From positions 620,001 through 684,000 of the forward strand of contig NZ_SMGI01000002.1 in the NCBI RefSeq assembly GCF_004346845.1: DNA of 64,000 nucleotides, written 5' to 3'. A program made the translations under genes and the position numbers. Origin of the DNA: Winogradskyella wandonensis. Its GTDB lineage: Bacteria; Bacteroidota; Bacteroidia; Flavobacteriales; Flavobacteriaceae. Shown one piece after another: positions 52,720 through 63,389 of the stretch (the first letter of the stretch is position 1; every line of letters begins with the position of its first letter). The notes below the pieces were generated by a model, which saw nothing but the letters and a program-made list of their open reading frames with translations, ran no database searches and was not told the DNA's origin.

Positions 52720-54033
52720 TTGCGATTATTCGACCTTACTTTACAACTTAAAGGCTTTGCAATTGACAAGGCAAAACACGTATTGTCTGAAATTCAGGAT
52801 ATAAAAATTGCTGAGTTTGAAGCTTATGTCTTAAACCAAAGGCAATCTATTTTAGAATATCATTTAGCGCATAATTCATTCTATAAATCTAAAGGAAAGG
52901 ATATTGATTTAGATGATTGGTATTCGGTACCCATAATGACTAAAAAGGATTTACAACAACCTTTGTCTAATGTTCTCTCCGATGGATTTCATAAAAAAAA
53001 TATCTACATTGATAAAACCTCTGGTGCATCAGGCGACCCCTTTTATTTCGCAAAAGACAAATTTTGTCATGCACTCACATGGGCGCAAATTATAGACCGC
53101 TTCTCCTGGTACAATATAGATTTTAACACTTCTAAGCAAGCTCGATTTTACGGAATTCCATTAGATAAAAAAGGATATTATAAAGAGCGTTTAAAAGACC
53201 TTTTAGCAAATCGATTTCGATTTTCTGTTTTTGATTTAAGTGATGACGCTTTTGAAAAATGCCTTAAAAAATTTGAAAAAACATCTTTTGAATACATAAA
53301 TGGCTACACAAGCCCCATAGTACAATTTGCTAAGTTTTTAAAACAAAAAAATATTGTTTTAAAAGACGTTTGCCCGTCTTTAAATGTTTGTGTCGTCACG
53401 TCTGAAATGCTTTTCGATAGCGATAAAATATTAATGCAAGAACAATTTGGTGTGCCTATAGTAAATGAGTATGGCGCATCCGAATTAGATTTAATTGCTT
53501 TCGAAAATCTACAAGGAGAATGGCAAGTTAATAGTGAAACGCTATTTGTTGAGGTTTTAGATGAGAATAACAAACCTTTACCTTATGGAGAAGAAGGCCG
53601 ATTGGTAATTACGTCGCTATACAACAAAGCCTCGCCTTTTATTAGATACGATATTGGAGACATGGGTGTGCTTTCAAAAAATAGTTCAGTACAAAAGCCT
53701 ATTTTAGAAAAACTTATTGGACGCACAAATGATATTGCCGTTTTGCCTAGCGGAAAAAAAGCAGCAGGACTAACGTTTTACTATATTACAAAAAGCATTA
53801 TAGAAGATGGTGGTAACGTAAAAGAGTTTACTATAGAGCAGTTAAAACCTCATCTTTTTCAAGTAAATTATGTTGCTTCTGAAGCGTTATCAGAGTCTCA
53901 AAAGGAAACTATTAATAGGGCTATGATTAAGTATTTAGAAGATGGCGTTACTATTATCTACGAAAGATTTGAGAAATTAAATCGCTCTAATAGCGGAAAG
54001 CTAAAGCAATTTACATCGTATGTCAACCAATAA
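52720..54033 (+). CDS. CapK/phenylacetate-CoA ligase-like AMP-binding protein
   Basis: An AMP-binding enzyme of the PaaK/CapK superfamily, about 437 residues, of the branch found in polysaccharide loci. Typical motifs are KTSGASGDPFYF (phosphate-binding loop), NEYGASELDLIAFE, and IRYDIGDMG near the hinge. It may activate an acyl group for transfer to a glycan; the substrate is unknown. There is no ATG before residue 100 of the frame. TTG 52720 (RLFDLTLQLKGF as next residues) fits homologues best; TTG 52639 would overlap the purD promoter. It touches the GT4 gene that follows (stop, then ATG with no gap). Confidence 0.75.
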   Translation: MRLFDLTLQLKGFAIDKAKHVLSEIQDIKIAEFEAYVLNQRQSILEYHLAHNSFYKSKGKDIDLDDWYSVPIMTKKDLQQPLSNVLSDGFHKKNIYIDKTSGASGDPFYFAKDKFCHALTWAQIIDRFSWYNIDFNTSKQARFYGIPLDKKGYYKERLKDLLANRFRFSVFDLSDDAFEKCLKKFEKTSFEYINGYTSPIVQFAKFLKQKNIVLKDVCPSLNVCVVTSEMLFDSDKILMQEQFGVPIVNEYGASELDLIAFENLQGEWQVNSETLFVEVLDENNKPLPYGEEGRLVITSLYNKASPFIRYDIGDMGVLSKNSSVQKPILEKLIGRTNDIAVLPSGKKAAGLTFYYITKSIIEDGGNVKEFTIEQLKPHLFQVNYVASEALSESQKETINRAMIKYLEDGVTIIYERFEKLNRSNSGKLKQFTSYVNQ

Positions 54034-55185
54034 ATGAAGGATATTCTTATTATATCGAACTATTTTCCGCCAGAAATCGGTGCTGCATCCAATAGAATCT
54101 CTCAGTTGGCAAAATCACTTTCTAAAGATTATAACGTCACGGTTATCTGCCCTTTACCAAATTACCCAACAGGAAAAGTGTTTAAGAATTACAACCGAAA
54201 GGAAACCCTTAATAATGTAACCGTTAATCGTTTGTGGCTATATCCGTCTAAATCTAAAAACAAGTTTGTACGCTTATTTTCGATACTATCTTTTAGCTTA
54301 AGTATTGTTTGGTACTTTTTATGGCATCGCATTCCTAAAACTGTCATCGTTAATTCGCCGCCACTTTTTGTTGCCTATGCTTCTCTACTATTTTTAAGTC
54401 GAAAAAAGCATCAATTAATACTCAACGTGAGCGATTTATGGCCAAAATCTGCCCTTGAACTCAATGCCGTTAAAAAAGGTTTTGGTTACAATTTATTACT
54501 GAAAATTGAACGTTACAATTACAGAAAAGCCGATTTAATTTCAGGTCAAAGCGAAGAAATATTGTCGCATATAAAAACTATTGTCACTGAAAAGGAAACG
54601 ATACTCTTCAGAAATTATCCAGATTTTGAACCCCCTAAAATTGAAACAAAAAACACTTCAACTTTAGGTAAAATTAGAATTGTATATGCCGGACTGCTTG
54701 GTGTTGCACAAGATATTGTTAGCTTGGCGAAAAATTTAGACTATAGTAATATTGAATTTCATATTTATGGTTCTGGCGCAGAAGAAGAATCTTTAAGAGC
54801 TTTCATTGAGAGCAACTTAAAGTTACCAATTATATTTCATGGTAGTGTTTCCAGAGCTGTCTTGCATCATGAGTTGTTAAAGTATGACGCTACTATAATT
54901 CCGCTAAAGAATAGAATTTATGGGGCTGTCCCTTCAAAAATATTCGAATATTCACGTTTAGGCTTACCAATTATCTATTTTGGTGGTGGTGAAGGTGAGC
55001 GCATCGTTAAACAAAATGGTTTGGGATGGGTTGCTGAAGCAGGAAATTACAATGCTTTGAATGCTGTTATTTCAAAATTAAAGCTATCGGATTTTAATAG
55101 CGATTCAAAAAGAGAGATTCAGAAAACTGCAATAGATAATTTCAATGCCTCTGTACAATTAAAAGCCTTGAAAGAATTGATTTAA
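54034..55185 (+). CDS. Glycosyltransferase family 4 (WbuB-like)
   Basis: A 383-residue GT-B glycosyltransferase. The N-terminal half starts with ILIISNYFPPEIGAASNRI and has NVSDLWPKSALEL; the C-terminal nucleotide-sugar domain has VYAGLLGVAQDIVSL and VPSKIFEYSRLGLPIIY. This is the WbuB-like GT4 branch that adds an amino sugar to surface glycan. It is coupled to the CapK-like gene (ATG directly after its stop) and overlaps the convergent sugar transferase by 4 bases. Confidence 0.93.
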   Translation: MKDILIISNYFPPEIGAASNRISQLAKSLSKDYNVTVICPLPNYPTGKVFKNYNRKETLNNVTVNRLWLYPSKSKNKFVRLFSILSFSLSIVWYFLWHRIPKTVIVNSPPLFVAYASLLFLSRKKHQLILNVSDLWPKSALELNAVKKGFGYNLLLKIERYNYRKADLISGQSEEILSHIKTIVTEKETILFRNYPDFEPPKIETKNTSTLGKIRIVYAGLLGVAQDIVSLAKNLDYSNIEFHIYGSGAEEESLRAFIESNLKLPIIFHGSVSRAVLHHELLKYDATIIPLKNRIYGAVPSKIFEYSRLGLPIIYFGGGEGERIVKQNGLGWVAEAGNYNALNAVISKLKLSDFNSDSKREIQKTAIDNFNASVQLKALKELI

Positions 55186-56591
55186 TAAGCCTTTTCATCG
55201 CCTTTGATTACAGAAAGTATCGTTTTTCCGATGATATCCAAATCGAGTAAAATAGACCAATTTTCGATATAAAAAATATCGTATTTCACTCGGTTAATAA
55301 TGTCCTCATCAGACTTAATTTCTCCTCTAAAGCCTTTAACTTGAGCTAAACCTGTAATTCCTGGCTTTACGTTATGTCTAAAAATAAAATTATAGGTATC
55401 TATCTTTTTTGAGTATGCCTCAGTGTAAGCCAACATATGAGGTCTTGGACCGACTACGGACATTTCTCCCTTTAAAACATTAATAAATTGAGGCAGCTCG
55501 TCTAAACTGGTTCGTCTTAAAAAAGCGCCTATCTTGGTTACCCTACTATCTTGCCTTTTTATATAATCTTCTTTTTCAGAGCCATTTGTTTTTAATGACC
55601 TGTATTTGTAGCAATTAAACTCCTTGTAGTTGATACCGTTTCTTTTATGCTTGTAAAATAATGGCCCTCTGGATTCTAACTTAATAAGCACAAAGAGAAT
55701 TATACTAAGCCAAGACAATACAAACACGATTATTAAAATAGAAAACAAAACATCGAAAGCGCGCTTTAATACCCGATTAAAAGGTTGGTTTAGCGCCACT
55801 TCTTGTATGGATAATACAGGTAAATAATTGTAAAAATCTGTTTTTAGTCGTTTGTTTAAAAAGTCACTTGTTTTAGGAATAAACTTGATGTTGAATCGAT
55901 TAATTTCGGCATATTTTACAAAACTATTAATCTCGTTTTCTGTTAACTCTTCCATTGCACAATAAATCTCGTCAATGGTTTGATTTTTAGAAATTAATTT
56001 AATGGCATCATCTAAGTTTCCGGATACTGATGAGGGTTGTTTATTGCTATAAACGCCTAAAACATTATAACCATACTTTTCATTTTCTTTAAAAAATGTT
56101 TCTAGCTCTTTAGCACTTTCTGTATTGCCAATAATTAATATTTGCCTATGATTTCCTTTAAGGAGTTTTCTGTAACTCCGAAGTCCATAAAACATTAAAA
56201 ATTTTGCAGCACCAATTATAAAAAAAGAGGATAAGAGGTACTTTAAGATGATTGTTTTATTAATATCTATTCCTCTGTAAAAGCCAACAAATGCAAATAC
56301 TATTATAAAAAATATTAAGAACTGCTTTATTAGAAGCCCAAAGATATTTAAGGAGGTTGTGTAGCGGTAAACATTATAAAACTTAATGCTAAACGCTGAA
56401 ATGAGCCAAAGTATAGAAGCATAAAAAACAAAAACAGTAGCCTCACTCTTTAAAAAGCCAACAGACCAATAGGGCAATCCAAACGTCTTAAAGTCTATAT
56501 AATAAGACGCAAGAAATAGAATAACTATAATATCGAAGAGAATAAGAATAGGTCTTAGTAACCAAGAATATCTGCCTCTTATGTAACCCAT
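55182..56591 (-). CDS. Undecaprenyl-phosphate sugar-1-phosphate transferase (WcaJ type)
   Basis: A 469-residue initiating transferase that loads the first sugar phosphate onto undecaprenyl phosphate. Four or five N-terminal membrane helices, a central Rossmann-like domain (LIIGNTESAKELETFF) and a C-terminal catalytic domain: KRAFDVLFSILIIVF membrane hairpin, SLDELPQFINVLKGEMSVVG and PGITGLAQVKGFRGE. The sugar is not readable; Glc-1-P is typical for this architecture. It is the last gene of the minus-strand glycan operon. Confidence 0.94.
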   Translation of the reverse strand: MGYIRGRYSWLLRPILILFDIIVILFLASYYIDFKTFGLPYWSVGFLKSEATVFVFYASILWLISAFSIKFYNVYRYTTSLNIFGLLIKQFLIFFIIVFAFVGFYRGIDINKTIILKYLLSSFFIIGAAKFLMFYGLRSYRKLLKGNHRQILIIGNTESAKELETFFKENEKYGYNVLGVYSNKQPSSVSGNLDDAIKLISKNQTIDEIYCAMEELTENEINSFVKYAEINRFNIKFIPKTSDFLNKRLKTDFYNYLPVLSIQEVALNQPFNRVLKRAFDVLFSILIIVFVLSWLSIILFVLIKLESRGPLFYKHKRNGINYKEFNCYKYRSLKTNGSEKEDYIKRQDSRVTKIGAFLRRTSLDELPQFINVLKGEMSVVGPRPHMLAYTEAYSKKIDTYNFIFRHNVKPGITGLAQVKGFRGEIKSDEDIINRVKYDIFYIENWSILLDLDIIGKTILSVIKGDEKAY

Positions 56592-56594
56592 TTT

Positions 56595-57590
56595 TTAGTG
56601 CTTATGATATTTCGAGAAGTCTTTGTGCTCTTTCTTATACAATTCGTCATGACTTAAGCTCTTGAAATAATCAAATGTAATTTTCATACCTATTTCACGA
56701 GGTACTTTTGGTTCCCAATTCAGTAATCGTTTTGCTAAGCTAATATCAGGCTGCCTCTGAAGGGGATCATTTTGGGGAAGGGGTTTATAAATTATCTTTT
56801 GCTCTGATTCACCTAGTTTAATTATTTCTTTAGCAAAATCTAATATGGTTGTCTCATGAGGATTTCCTATGTTAACAGGCTCAGAGTAATCAGACAATAG
56901 TAATCTGAATATCCCCTCTACTTGATCATCAACATAGCAAAATGAACGTGTTTGTGAACCATCTCCAAAAACCGTTAAATCCTCACCTCGTAAAACTTGT
57001 CCCATAAAAGCTGGTATTACTCGCCCATCATTTAATCGCATTCGAGGCCCATAAGTATTAAAAATTCTAACAATCCTAACTTCAACTCCATGAAATCTAT
57101 GATAGGCCATAGTTATAGATTCTTGAAAACGTTTGGCTTCATCGTAAACTCCTCTAGGACCTATTGTGCTCACATTTCCAAAGTATGACTCTGGCTGAGG
57201 ATGCACTAATGGGTCTCCATATATTTCTGAAGTAGAAGCAATAAGAATTCTCGCTTTTTTGGCTTTAGCCAATCCTAATAAGTTGTGGGTTCCTAATGAT
57301 CCAACCTTTAAGGTTTGTATTGGTATTTTTAAATAATCTATTGGACTTGCTGGAGAAGCGAAATGCAAAATAAAATCTAATTCATCTTTGATTTTTATGT
57401 GCTCTGTAACATCATGCTCTATAAAACTAAAGCTAGTATGGTTGAATAAATGATTGATGTTTTTTCTATCTCCTGTGATATAATTATCCATTCCGATAAC
57501 TTTATATCCCTCCTTGATAAACCTATCACATAAATGAGATCCTAAAAAACCCGCAGCACCAGTTATCAATATTGTCTTTTGAGCTTCCAT
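56595..57590 (-). CDS. UDP-glucuronate decarboxylase (UDP-xylose synthase), SDR family
   Basis: A 331-residue short-chain dehydrogenase-type enzyme that decarboxylates UDP-glucuronate to UDP-xylose. NAD-binding [10 protein letters not shown] (11-20), catalytic Y149 and K153 in YDEAK, and the UXS-typical [12 protein letters not shown]-like segment ([16 protein letters not shown]) and [16 protein letters not shown]. It follows the UDP-glucose dehydrogenase gene by 1 base, so the two make UDP-glucose to UDP-xylose in sequence. Confidence 0.93.
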   Translation of the reverse strand: MEAQKTILITGAAGFLGSHLCDRFIKEGYKVIGMDNYITGDRKNINHLFNHTSFSFIEHDVTEHIKIKDELDFILHFASPASPIDYLKIPIQTLKVGSLGTHNLLGLAKAKKARILIASTSEIYGDPLVHPQPESYFGNVSTIGPRGVYDEAKRFQESITMAYHRFHGVEVRIVRIFNTYGPRMRLNDGRVIPAFMGQVLRGEDLTVFGDGSQTRSFCYVDDQVEGIFRLLLSDYSEPVNIGNPHETTILDFAKEIIKLGESEQKIIYKPLPQNDPLQRQPDISLAKRLLNWEPKVPREIGMKITFDYFKSLSHDELYKKEHKDFSKYHKH

Positions 57591-57591
57591 A

Positions 57592-58893
57592 CTACAATCT
57601 TCCTATTGAAAAATATTCAAAATTTTCTGCTAAAACATCATTTACTTCGTAAAGATTTCGTCCATCAAAAATTGTTTGGTTTGCCATTAATCCTTTAAGT
57701 TTATCAAAATTAGGTGTTCTAAAAATACTCCATTCGGTACAAATAATAAGTGCGTCCGCATCTTTAACTGCATCATACATGTCATTTGCATAAGCAATCT
57801 TATTACCTATTTTTTTCTCAACGTTTGGCATTGCTTCAGGATCAAAAGCTGTAATTTTACAATTATTTTCTAGTAACTCATTTATAATTTCTAATGACGG
57901 TGCTTCTCTTATATCATCTGTTTCGGGTTTAAATGCCAAGCCCCAAATAGCAATTTTTTTATCGCTTAAACTGTTGTTAAAGTAATTTTCGATTTTAGGT
58001 ATTAATGCTAGTTTTTGTTTTTGATTTACATCGATTACCGCATCGAGAATTTTGAAATCATAATTGGAATCCTTACCGGATTTGTGAAGAGCTTTAACAT
58101 CCTTAGGAAAACAAGAACCTCCATAACCAATCCCCGGAAAAAGAAAACGTTTTCCTATCCTAGAATCAGTCCCCATACCAATACGCACCTTGTCTACATC
58201 AGCACCAACACGCTCACAATAATTAGCAATCTCATTCATAAAGGTGATTTTTGTAGCTAAGAAAGCGTTTGCTGCATATTTTGTAAGCTCAGCAGATTTT
58301 TCATCCATTACAATTATTGGATTACCAGATCTAACATAGGGCTTGTAAAGTTTTTTCATTTTTTCAATAGCACGCTCACTACTTGAACCTATTACAATAC
58401 GTTCAGGCTTTAAAAAATCATCAACAGCAAAACCCTCTCTTAAGAATTCTGGATTGCTTACCACATCAAATTCTATATTAGTATGTTTGCCTATTACAGC
58501 TTCAACTTTTTCGGCAGTTCCTACTGGTACAGTACTTTTATCGACTATTATTTTATATTCTGTTATTTTTTTACCGATGTCTTCTGCTACACCTAAAACA
58601 TATTTTAAATCCGCAGAACCGTCTTCATCTTCAGGAGTTGGTAAAGCTAAAAATATAATTTCCCCGTGGTCTAAACCTTCTTGAAGGCTTGTTGAAAAAT
58701 TGAGGCGATTTGCCTTTATGTTTCTATGAAAAAGGATATCTAAATGAGGTTCGTATATTGGAACCTCTCCGTTTTTCATTTTATGGATTTTATTTTCATC
58801 AATATCTATACAAAGAACATTATTACCTGTCTCAGCCAAACACGTTCCTGTTACTAAACCCACGTATCCTGAGCCTACAACCGTTATATTCAT
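57592..58893 (-). CDS. UDP-glucose 6-dehydrogenase
   Basis: A 433-residue enzyme that oxidises UDP-glucose to UDP-glucuronate with two NAD. NAD-binding [17 protein letters not shown] at the N-terminus, catalytic C261 in [10 protein letters not shown], and the C-terminal [17 protein letters not shown]. Length is normal. It is followed at once by the UDP-glucuronate decarboxylase gene and preceded 3 bases away by the 4,6-dehydratase gene. Confidence 0.96.
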   Translation of the reverse strand: MNITVVGSGYVGLVTGTCLAETGNNVLCIDIDENKIHKMKNGEVPIYEPHLDILFHRNIKANRLNFSTSLQEGLDHGEIIFLALPTPEDEDGSADLKYVLGVAEDIGKKITEYKIIVDKSTVPVGTAEKVEAVIGKHTNIEFDVVSNPEFLREGFAVDDFLKPERIVIGSSSERAIEKMKKLYKPYVRSGNPIIVMDEKSAELTKYAANAFLATKITFMNEIANYCERVGADVDKVRIGMGTDSRIGKRFLFPGIGYGGSCFPKDVKALHKSGKDSNYDFKILDAVIDVNQKQKLALIPKIENYFNNSLSDKKIAIWGLAFKPETDDIREAPSLEIINELLENNCKITAFDPEAMPNVEKKIGNKIAYANDMYDAVKDADALIICTEWSIFRTPNFDKLKGLMANQTIFDGRNLYEVNDVLAENFEYFSIGRL

Positions 58894-58896
58894 AAA

Positions 58897-60867
58897 CTAA
58901 CTTGCTTTTTCTTCTGGTTTATCAAATTTTTCATAGTCCGAATTCATACTAACAAATTCAGGCACTATTTCTTTCATTTTTTTTACAATCTCTGACTTAT
59001 CGCCTTTTTCAGCCATTTCTAAAAGTTCTTCAATATCAGATTTTACTTGAGTAATCCCAAGCGTACTAACTTTAGCAATCATTATTTTATCATTGTATGT
59101 TGGTAAAGTAGTTGTTTTATCGTTCAATAACTCTTCGTATAGCTTTTCTCCAGGTCTTAAGCCAATAATTTTAATTGGTATATCCTTATTTGGAGTGTAA
59201 CCTGCTAGCCTGATTATTTTCTTTGCTAAGTCAATTATTCTTACAGCCTTACCCATATCGAATATAAAAATCTCACCTCCGTTACCCATTGCACCAGCCT
59301 CTAAAACCAACTGACAGGCTTCGGAAATAGTCATAAAATATCTAATGATATCTGGATGAGTAATAGTTACTGGTCCTCCTTCTTCTATTTGCTTTTTGAA
59401 TAATGGAACAACTGAACCATTACTGCCTAAAACATTACCAAATCTTGTGGTTACAAAACCTGTTCTTTTCTTTAGACTTGTATTATTATCTTCTTGCAGG
59501 GCTTGTACATATATTTCAGCAATACGCTTTGAAGCTCCCATAACGTTGCTGGGATTTACGGCCTTATCTGTAGATACCATTACAAACTTTTCTGCACCAA
59601 ATTCTTGAGACAAATCAGCTACATTTTTAGTACCCAAAACATTGGCAAATATAGCCTCGGACGGATGATTCTCCATTAACGGCACGTGCTTATAAGCAGC
59701 GGCATGATATACTACATCTGGTTTATACTTGTTAAAAGCTTTTCTTGTCTTTTCAATGTTCCTAATATCGCATATCACAGCTTCATAAGTAAGTTTGGGG
59801 AAATTATCCTTTATCTCAAGTTGAATATTGTATAATGGAGATTCTGCTTGGTCTAAAATAATTAACCTGCTAGGCTTGTAACCTGCTACTTGTCTTACTA
59901 TTTCGCTTCCTATAGAACCTGCTCCACCAGTGACTAAAACACACTTATTAAATATCTCTTTGGCTACTAACTTATTATCAAGTTTTATGGGGGGCCTTTC
60001 TAATATATCTTCAATCTGAATTTTTTCAATCTGACTGGCGATATTTTTATTTTCTTCTATATCAGACAAAATTGGTGCGCGATAGACTTTCAGATTATAA
60101 TCCAAGCATTTATCTATTAACGAAACTTTCTCTTGATTTTTGATATCTCTATCTGCGAGAATAAGCGCTTGTGCTTTGTGAGCTCTTAATGTAACAGCAA
60201 TATTTCTCTGAATACTAATGATGGGAAGGCCAAGTATTTGCTTACTTTTGTTTCTATCTCCCTTATCAAGAAATCCTATAACTGTATATCTGTGTGGTTT
60301 TTCGGATTTTAATGCACTAGCTATAGCAATTGCGTTTTCATCTGTTCCAAAAACAAGCACTTTTAATTCATTATCTTTATTTGAGTAATTCAAATAGGTC
60401 TCAAATACTTGTTTGACTAAAACCCTAAACAAAAATAATCCACAAAAAGATATAAGTGAATAGATTAAGAGTGTCGGTACGAATATTATTTCTTGCTCAC
60501 TATAAAGAAAATAAACATAATATGCCGTTAAGATGATAATCAAAGTGGATACAGATGCAACTAAGAATCTAATTGCGTCTAAAAATGTTGAATGTCTTAT
60601 TAACCCTGCGTATGTTCTATAAAGGATAAAAAAGGCAACATTAACTGATATAATTAAAATTTCTGCTGTCGAAAATGTAAAATCAAATGGTTGACTTTTA
60701 ATCTTGATTACTATTATCTTAGTTATTAGTAATGAGAAAATTATTATAGTAGTGTCAAACCCTAAAATGGCCCACCTAGGCAAGTACCCAATGTTTTTAA
60801 AGTCTAGTCTTTTTTTACTAGATTTTAAAACTTGCTCTATTGCTTGCTTTAGTTGGGGTTTTGGCAT
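58897..60867 (-). CDS. Membrane nucleotide-sugar 4,6-dehydratase (CapD/WbpM/PglF type)
   Basis: A 656-residue enzyme: four N-terminal membrane helices (about 30-150), a first Rossmann-like domain (KVLVFGTDENAIAIASAL) and a second, catalytic SDR domain with VTGGAGSIGSEIVRQVAG and the STDKAVNPSNVMGASKR site, where Met replaces the usual Tyr, as in the WbpM/PglF group. It probably makes UDP-2-acetamido-4-keto-2,4,6-trideoxyhexose. The DegT aminotransferase two genes upstream is the expected next enzyme. Its start shares a base with the polymerase stop. Confidence 0.94.
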   Translation of the reverse strand: MPKPQLKQAIEQVLKSSKKRLDFKNIGYLPRWAILGFDTTIIIFSLLITKIIVIKIKSQPFDFTFSTAEILIISVNVAFFILYRTYAGLIRHSTFLDAIRFLVASVSTLIIILTAYYVYFLYSEQEIIFVPTLLIYSLISFCGLFLFRVLVKQVFETYLNYSNKDNELKVLVFGTDENAIAIASALKSEKPHRYTVIGFLDKGDRNKSKQILGLPIISIQRNIAVTLRAHKAQALILADRDIKNQEKVSLIDKCLDYNLKVYRAPILSDIEENKNIASQIEKIQIEDILERPPIKLDNKLVAKEIFNKCVLVTGGAGSIGSEIVRQVAGYKPSRLIILDQAESPLYNIQLEIKDNFPKLTYEAVICDIRNIEKTRKAFNKYKPDVVYHAAAYKHVPLMENHPSEAIFANVLGTKNVADLSQEFGAEKFVMVSTDKAVNPSNVMGASKRIAEIYVQALQEDNNTSLKKRTGFVTTRFGNVLGSNGSVVPLFKKQIEEGGPVTITHPDIIRYFMTISEACQLVLEAGAMGNGGEIFIFDMGKAVRIIDLAKKIIRLAGYTPNKDIPIKIIGLRPGEKLYEELLNDKTTTLPTYNDKIMIAKVSTLGITQVKSDIEELLEMAEKGDKSEIVKKMKEIVPEFVSMNSDYEKFDKPEEKAS

Positions 60868-62201
60868 TATTTTAGATGCTTATTAAAGTAAATTTTTAAA
60901 AACAAAGATACCGTAAAGATTAAGAAGACAAAACTAATATAATAGGCATAAGAAGACAATAAACCGCCCCTTAAAATATAAAAAACAAAAGGAATGCTCA
61001 CTAAATAAATAATTTTAAATAGCGAAGTGTTCTTAAAGTACCAAAAACGAGAGTCTAAATATGAAAATGATAATGCAAGGAAAATAAGGAATACTCCCAT
61101 GCCAATATATCCAAAATTAATATATCCCTCTCCCAAAAAGCTAATTGCTACATTAGAAAATCCATCATAATTTAACTTGCTTGCTAACAAGTGTCCACTT
61201 CCTGTGCACTTATCTTCCCAAATACTTCTTGGCACAAAAAAGAAAATAGTGCAAAATAATTGTTCGCCTCCTGTGTTAACAGAGTTTGTTATTGCCTGAA
61301 CTGAATTTTGGTAAGAGTCAAAGTGAGCTTCTTTGAACATATTTAATTGAAAAACATTCTCAGGTAATAATTTGGTGTTGTATCTAAAATGGTGTAAATA
61401 AGGAAAAACGGTTAAGAAACTAATAATAAAAACTATAGAGAATATATATTTTCTATAAAAAATCCTAAAATACACAAGTAGTATTGGTAAATATATTACT
61501 CCAAGACTATATCTAGGAATAGCCGTGGGAAAGTTTAGTAATAAAATTATAACTAAAAGTGAGATTTCTATTTTAAAAATCTTTTTGCCCGAAAACTTAT
61601 AGAACAGAAAAAAAACTAGTGGCAAAATTCTTAGCTGATTTATTATCATAAATACATGAGAAGAAAAATTAGATTGCCCATTAATTAACATTTCACGTGA
61701 TAGAAAAAATTTAATGTTGAAATTAAAGCTCCAATAAATAATTATAAGAATTAAGATTGATGCTATTAAAACTAGTTTTCCGTAGTCTTTTTGGGGATTT
61801 GGTTTTAATTGGCTTACTATAATGTTTTGCGTATAATATTTTTTAGCTTTAATGTGATAAATTAAAACATAAGTCAAAATTGCAATTAAGAATAAAATAT
61901 TACCAGCTAAATAATCCGAGTCAGATAATTTGTTTTCAATTCCCATAAAAGTAATGTCCTCTTTAAATTGAATTGCAGGAGCTATTCCTATGAAAAAAAG
62001 ATTGAATAAATGAAACATTATATTTAATGAAAATGGACGAGATTTAGAAGAAAAAATACCAACTAAAGAAACAACTATTATTAAAAAACTAGTAAATAAA
62101 TAGCTTAGGTTATATCTTATTCCATTATTATTGAAAACTACATAACTCAAAAAAACCAGAATTGCCACAAATAATATTTTGGCTAGTCTATTTATCTTCA
62201 T
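60867..62201 (-). CDS. O-antigen polymerase-like membrane protein (Wzy type)
   Basis: A 444-residue membrane protein with about 12 predicted helices and one large periplasmic loop between about residues 280 and 345 (FRYNTKLLPEN to RSIWEDKCTGSGHLLAS), the layout of O-antigen/exopolysaccharide polymerases. Wzy proteins have little sequence identity, so the call depends on topology and position in the glycan locus. Base and residue use is more AT-rich (many Ile, Phe, Lys, Asn) than in the housekeeping genes, as usual for this gene type. It overlaps the aminotransferase by 4 bases. Confidence 0.78.
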   Translation of the reverse strand: MKINRLAKILFVAILVFLSYVVFNNNGIRYNLSYLFTSFLIIVVSLVGIFSSKSRPFSLNIMFHLFNLFFIGIAPAIQFKEDITFMGIENKLSDSDYLAGNILFLIAILTYVLIYHIKAKKYYTQNIIVSQLKPNPQKDYGKLVLIASILILIIIYWSFNFNIKFFLSREMLINGQSNFSSHVFMIINQLRILPLVFFLFYKFSGKKIFKIEISLLVIILLLNFPTAIPRYSLGVIYLPILLVYFRIFYRKYIFSIVFIISFLTVFPYLHHFRYNTKLLPENVFQLNMFKEAHFDSYQNSVQAITNSVNTGGEQLFCTIFFFVPRSIWEDKCTGSGHLLASKLNYDGFSNVAISFLGEGYINFGYIGMGVFLIFLALSFSYLDSRFWYFKNTSLFKIIYLVSIPFVFYILRGGLLSSYAYYISFVFLIFTVSLFLKIYFNKHLK

Positions 62202-63328
62202 ATAGTTTCTATTGTTCTTTTGATTCTAAACAAGTCCTCTTCACTTAGTATTGAGCCACTTGGCAAACAAAGCCCAGAAGAAAAAAGTTTTTCACTTTCG
62301 CCGTATCCAAAATACATTGAGCCTTTATAAATAGGTTGTTTATGCATCGGTTTCCATAGAAGTTTTGTTTCAATATTCTCTTCCTCAAACTTTTTTAACA
62401 ATTCCTCTTTTGTAAAAGGAGCTGTCTTTTCATCAAAAAAAATACAGTTTAGCCAAAAGTTTGAAAAAACATAGTCTCTATTTTCAGTAAAAACATTTAC
62501 GCCTTCTATATCTTTAAAAACGCTTCTATAAAAAAGATTAATCTCTCTTCTCTTTTTTATATAATCATTAAGAACCTCCATTTGACCTAAACCAACACCA
62601 GCATTAAGATTACTCATTCTATAATTATAACCAATATTATTATGGTAATAAAACTTTTTAGCCTCCCTAGCTTGGGTTGCATAATAAATTATATTCTCTT
62701 TCTCCTCTGTAGAATTACAAATTAAAGCACCTCCACCAGAAGAAGTTATAACCTTGTTTCCATTAAATGATATTATAGAATAGTCTCCAAAAGTACCGCA
62801 TTTTTGACCTCTGTGGCTGGAGCCAAGTGCTTCTGCGGCATCTTCAATTATGGGAATATTATATTTATTAGAAATCATTAAAAGTTCATCTATCATTGCA
62901 GGCATACCATATGCATGAACAATAATAATAGCTTTAGGCTTACGGCCTTTTTCTAATCTATTTTTTATAGCAGTTTCAAGATGCTTGGGGCAAATGTTCC
63001 ATGTTTGCGGTTCACTATCAACAAATATTGGTTCGGCGCCTACATACTTTATTGGGTTTGCTGTAGCGCAAAATGTGTTAGTTTGGCAAATAACTTCGTC
63101 TCCATGAGAAACGCCTAATTGAATCAATGCTAAGTGTATAGCAGATGTTCCCGAATTCAACAAAACGACCTCTTTATTTCCGCCTAAATAACTTTTCAAT
63201 GCTCTTTCAAAGTCTTCAATATTCTCTCCGTAATATGAAAGTTCATTGCTTGACAAGGCTCTACTGACATATTTATTAACAGAGGGGCTGACATGTGTTG
63301 CCGATAGAAAAATTTTTCTCTTTTTCAA
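62198..63328 (-). CDS. DegT/DnrJ/EryC1/StrS-family PLP aminotransferase
   Basis: A 376-residue sugar aminotransferase. The motifs NSGTSAIHLAL, VICQTNTFCATANPIKYVGAEPIFVD, EDAAEALGS and the PLP lysine in SFNGNKVIT are present. It would aminate the 4-keto-6-deoxy product of the nearby dehydratase, giving a 4-amino-trideoxyhexose as in N-acetylbacillosamine routes. The start is TTG at 63328 (LKKRKIFLS read as MKKRKIFLS): no ATG or GTG exists on the minus strand between it and the upstream gene. Confidence 0.93.
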   Translation of the reverse strand: MKKRKIFLSATHVSPSVNKYVSRALSSNELSYYGENIEDFERALKSYLGGNKEVVLLNSGTSAIHLALIQLGVSHGDEVICQTNTFCATANPIKYVGAEPIFVDSEPQTWNICPKHLETAIKNRLEKGRKPKAIIIVHAYGMPAMIDELLMISNKYNIPIIEDAAEALGSSHRGQKCGTFGDYSIISFNGNKVITSSGGGALICNSTEEKENIIYYATQAREAKKFYYHNNIGYNYRMSNLNAGVGLGQMEVLNDYIKKRREINLFYRSVFKDIEGVNVFTENRDYVFSNFWLNCIFFDEKTAPFTKEELLKKFEEENIETKLLWKPMHKQPIYKGSMYFGYGESEKLFSSGLCLPSGSILSEEDLFRIKRTIETI

Positions 63329-63389
63329 AAGGTTTGATTTTCTTTTTATTTAAGTCTTAAACGTAAAATAAAGGATAATAATATTCCTG

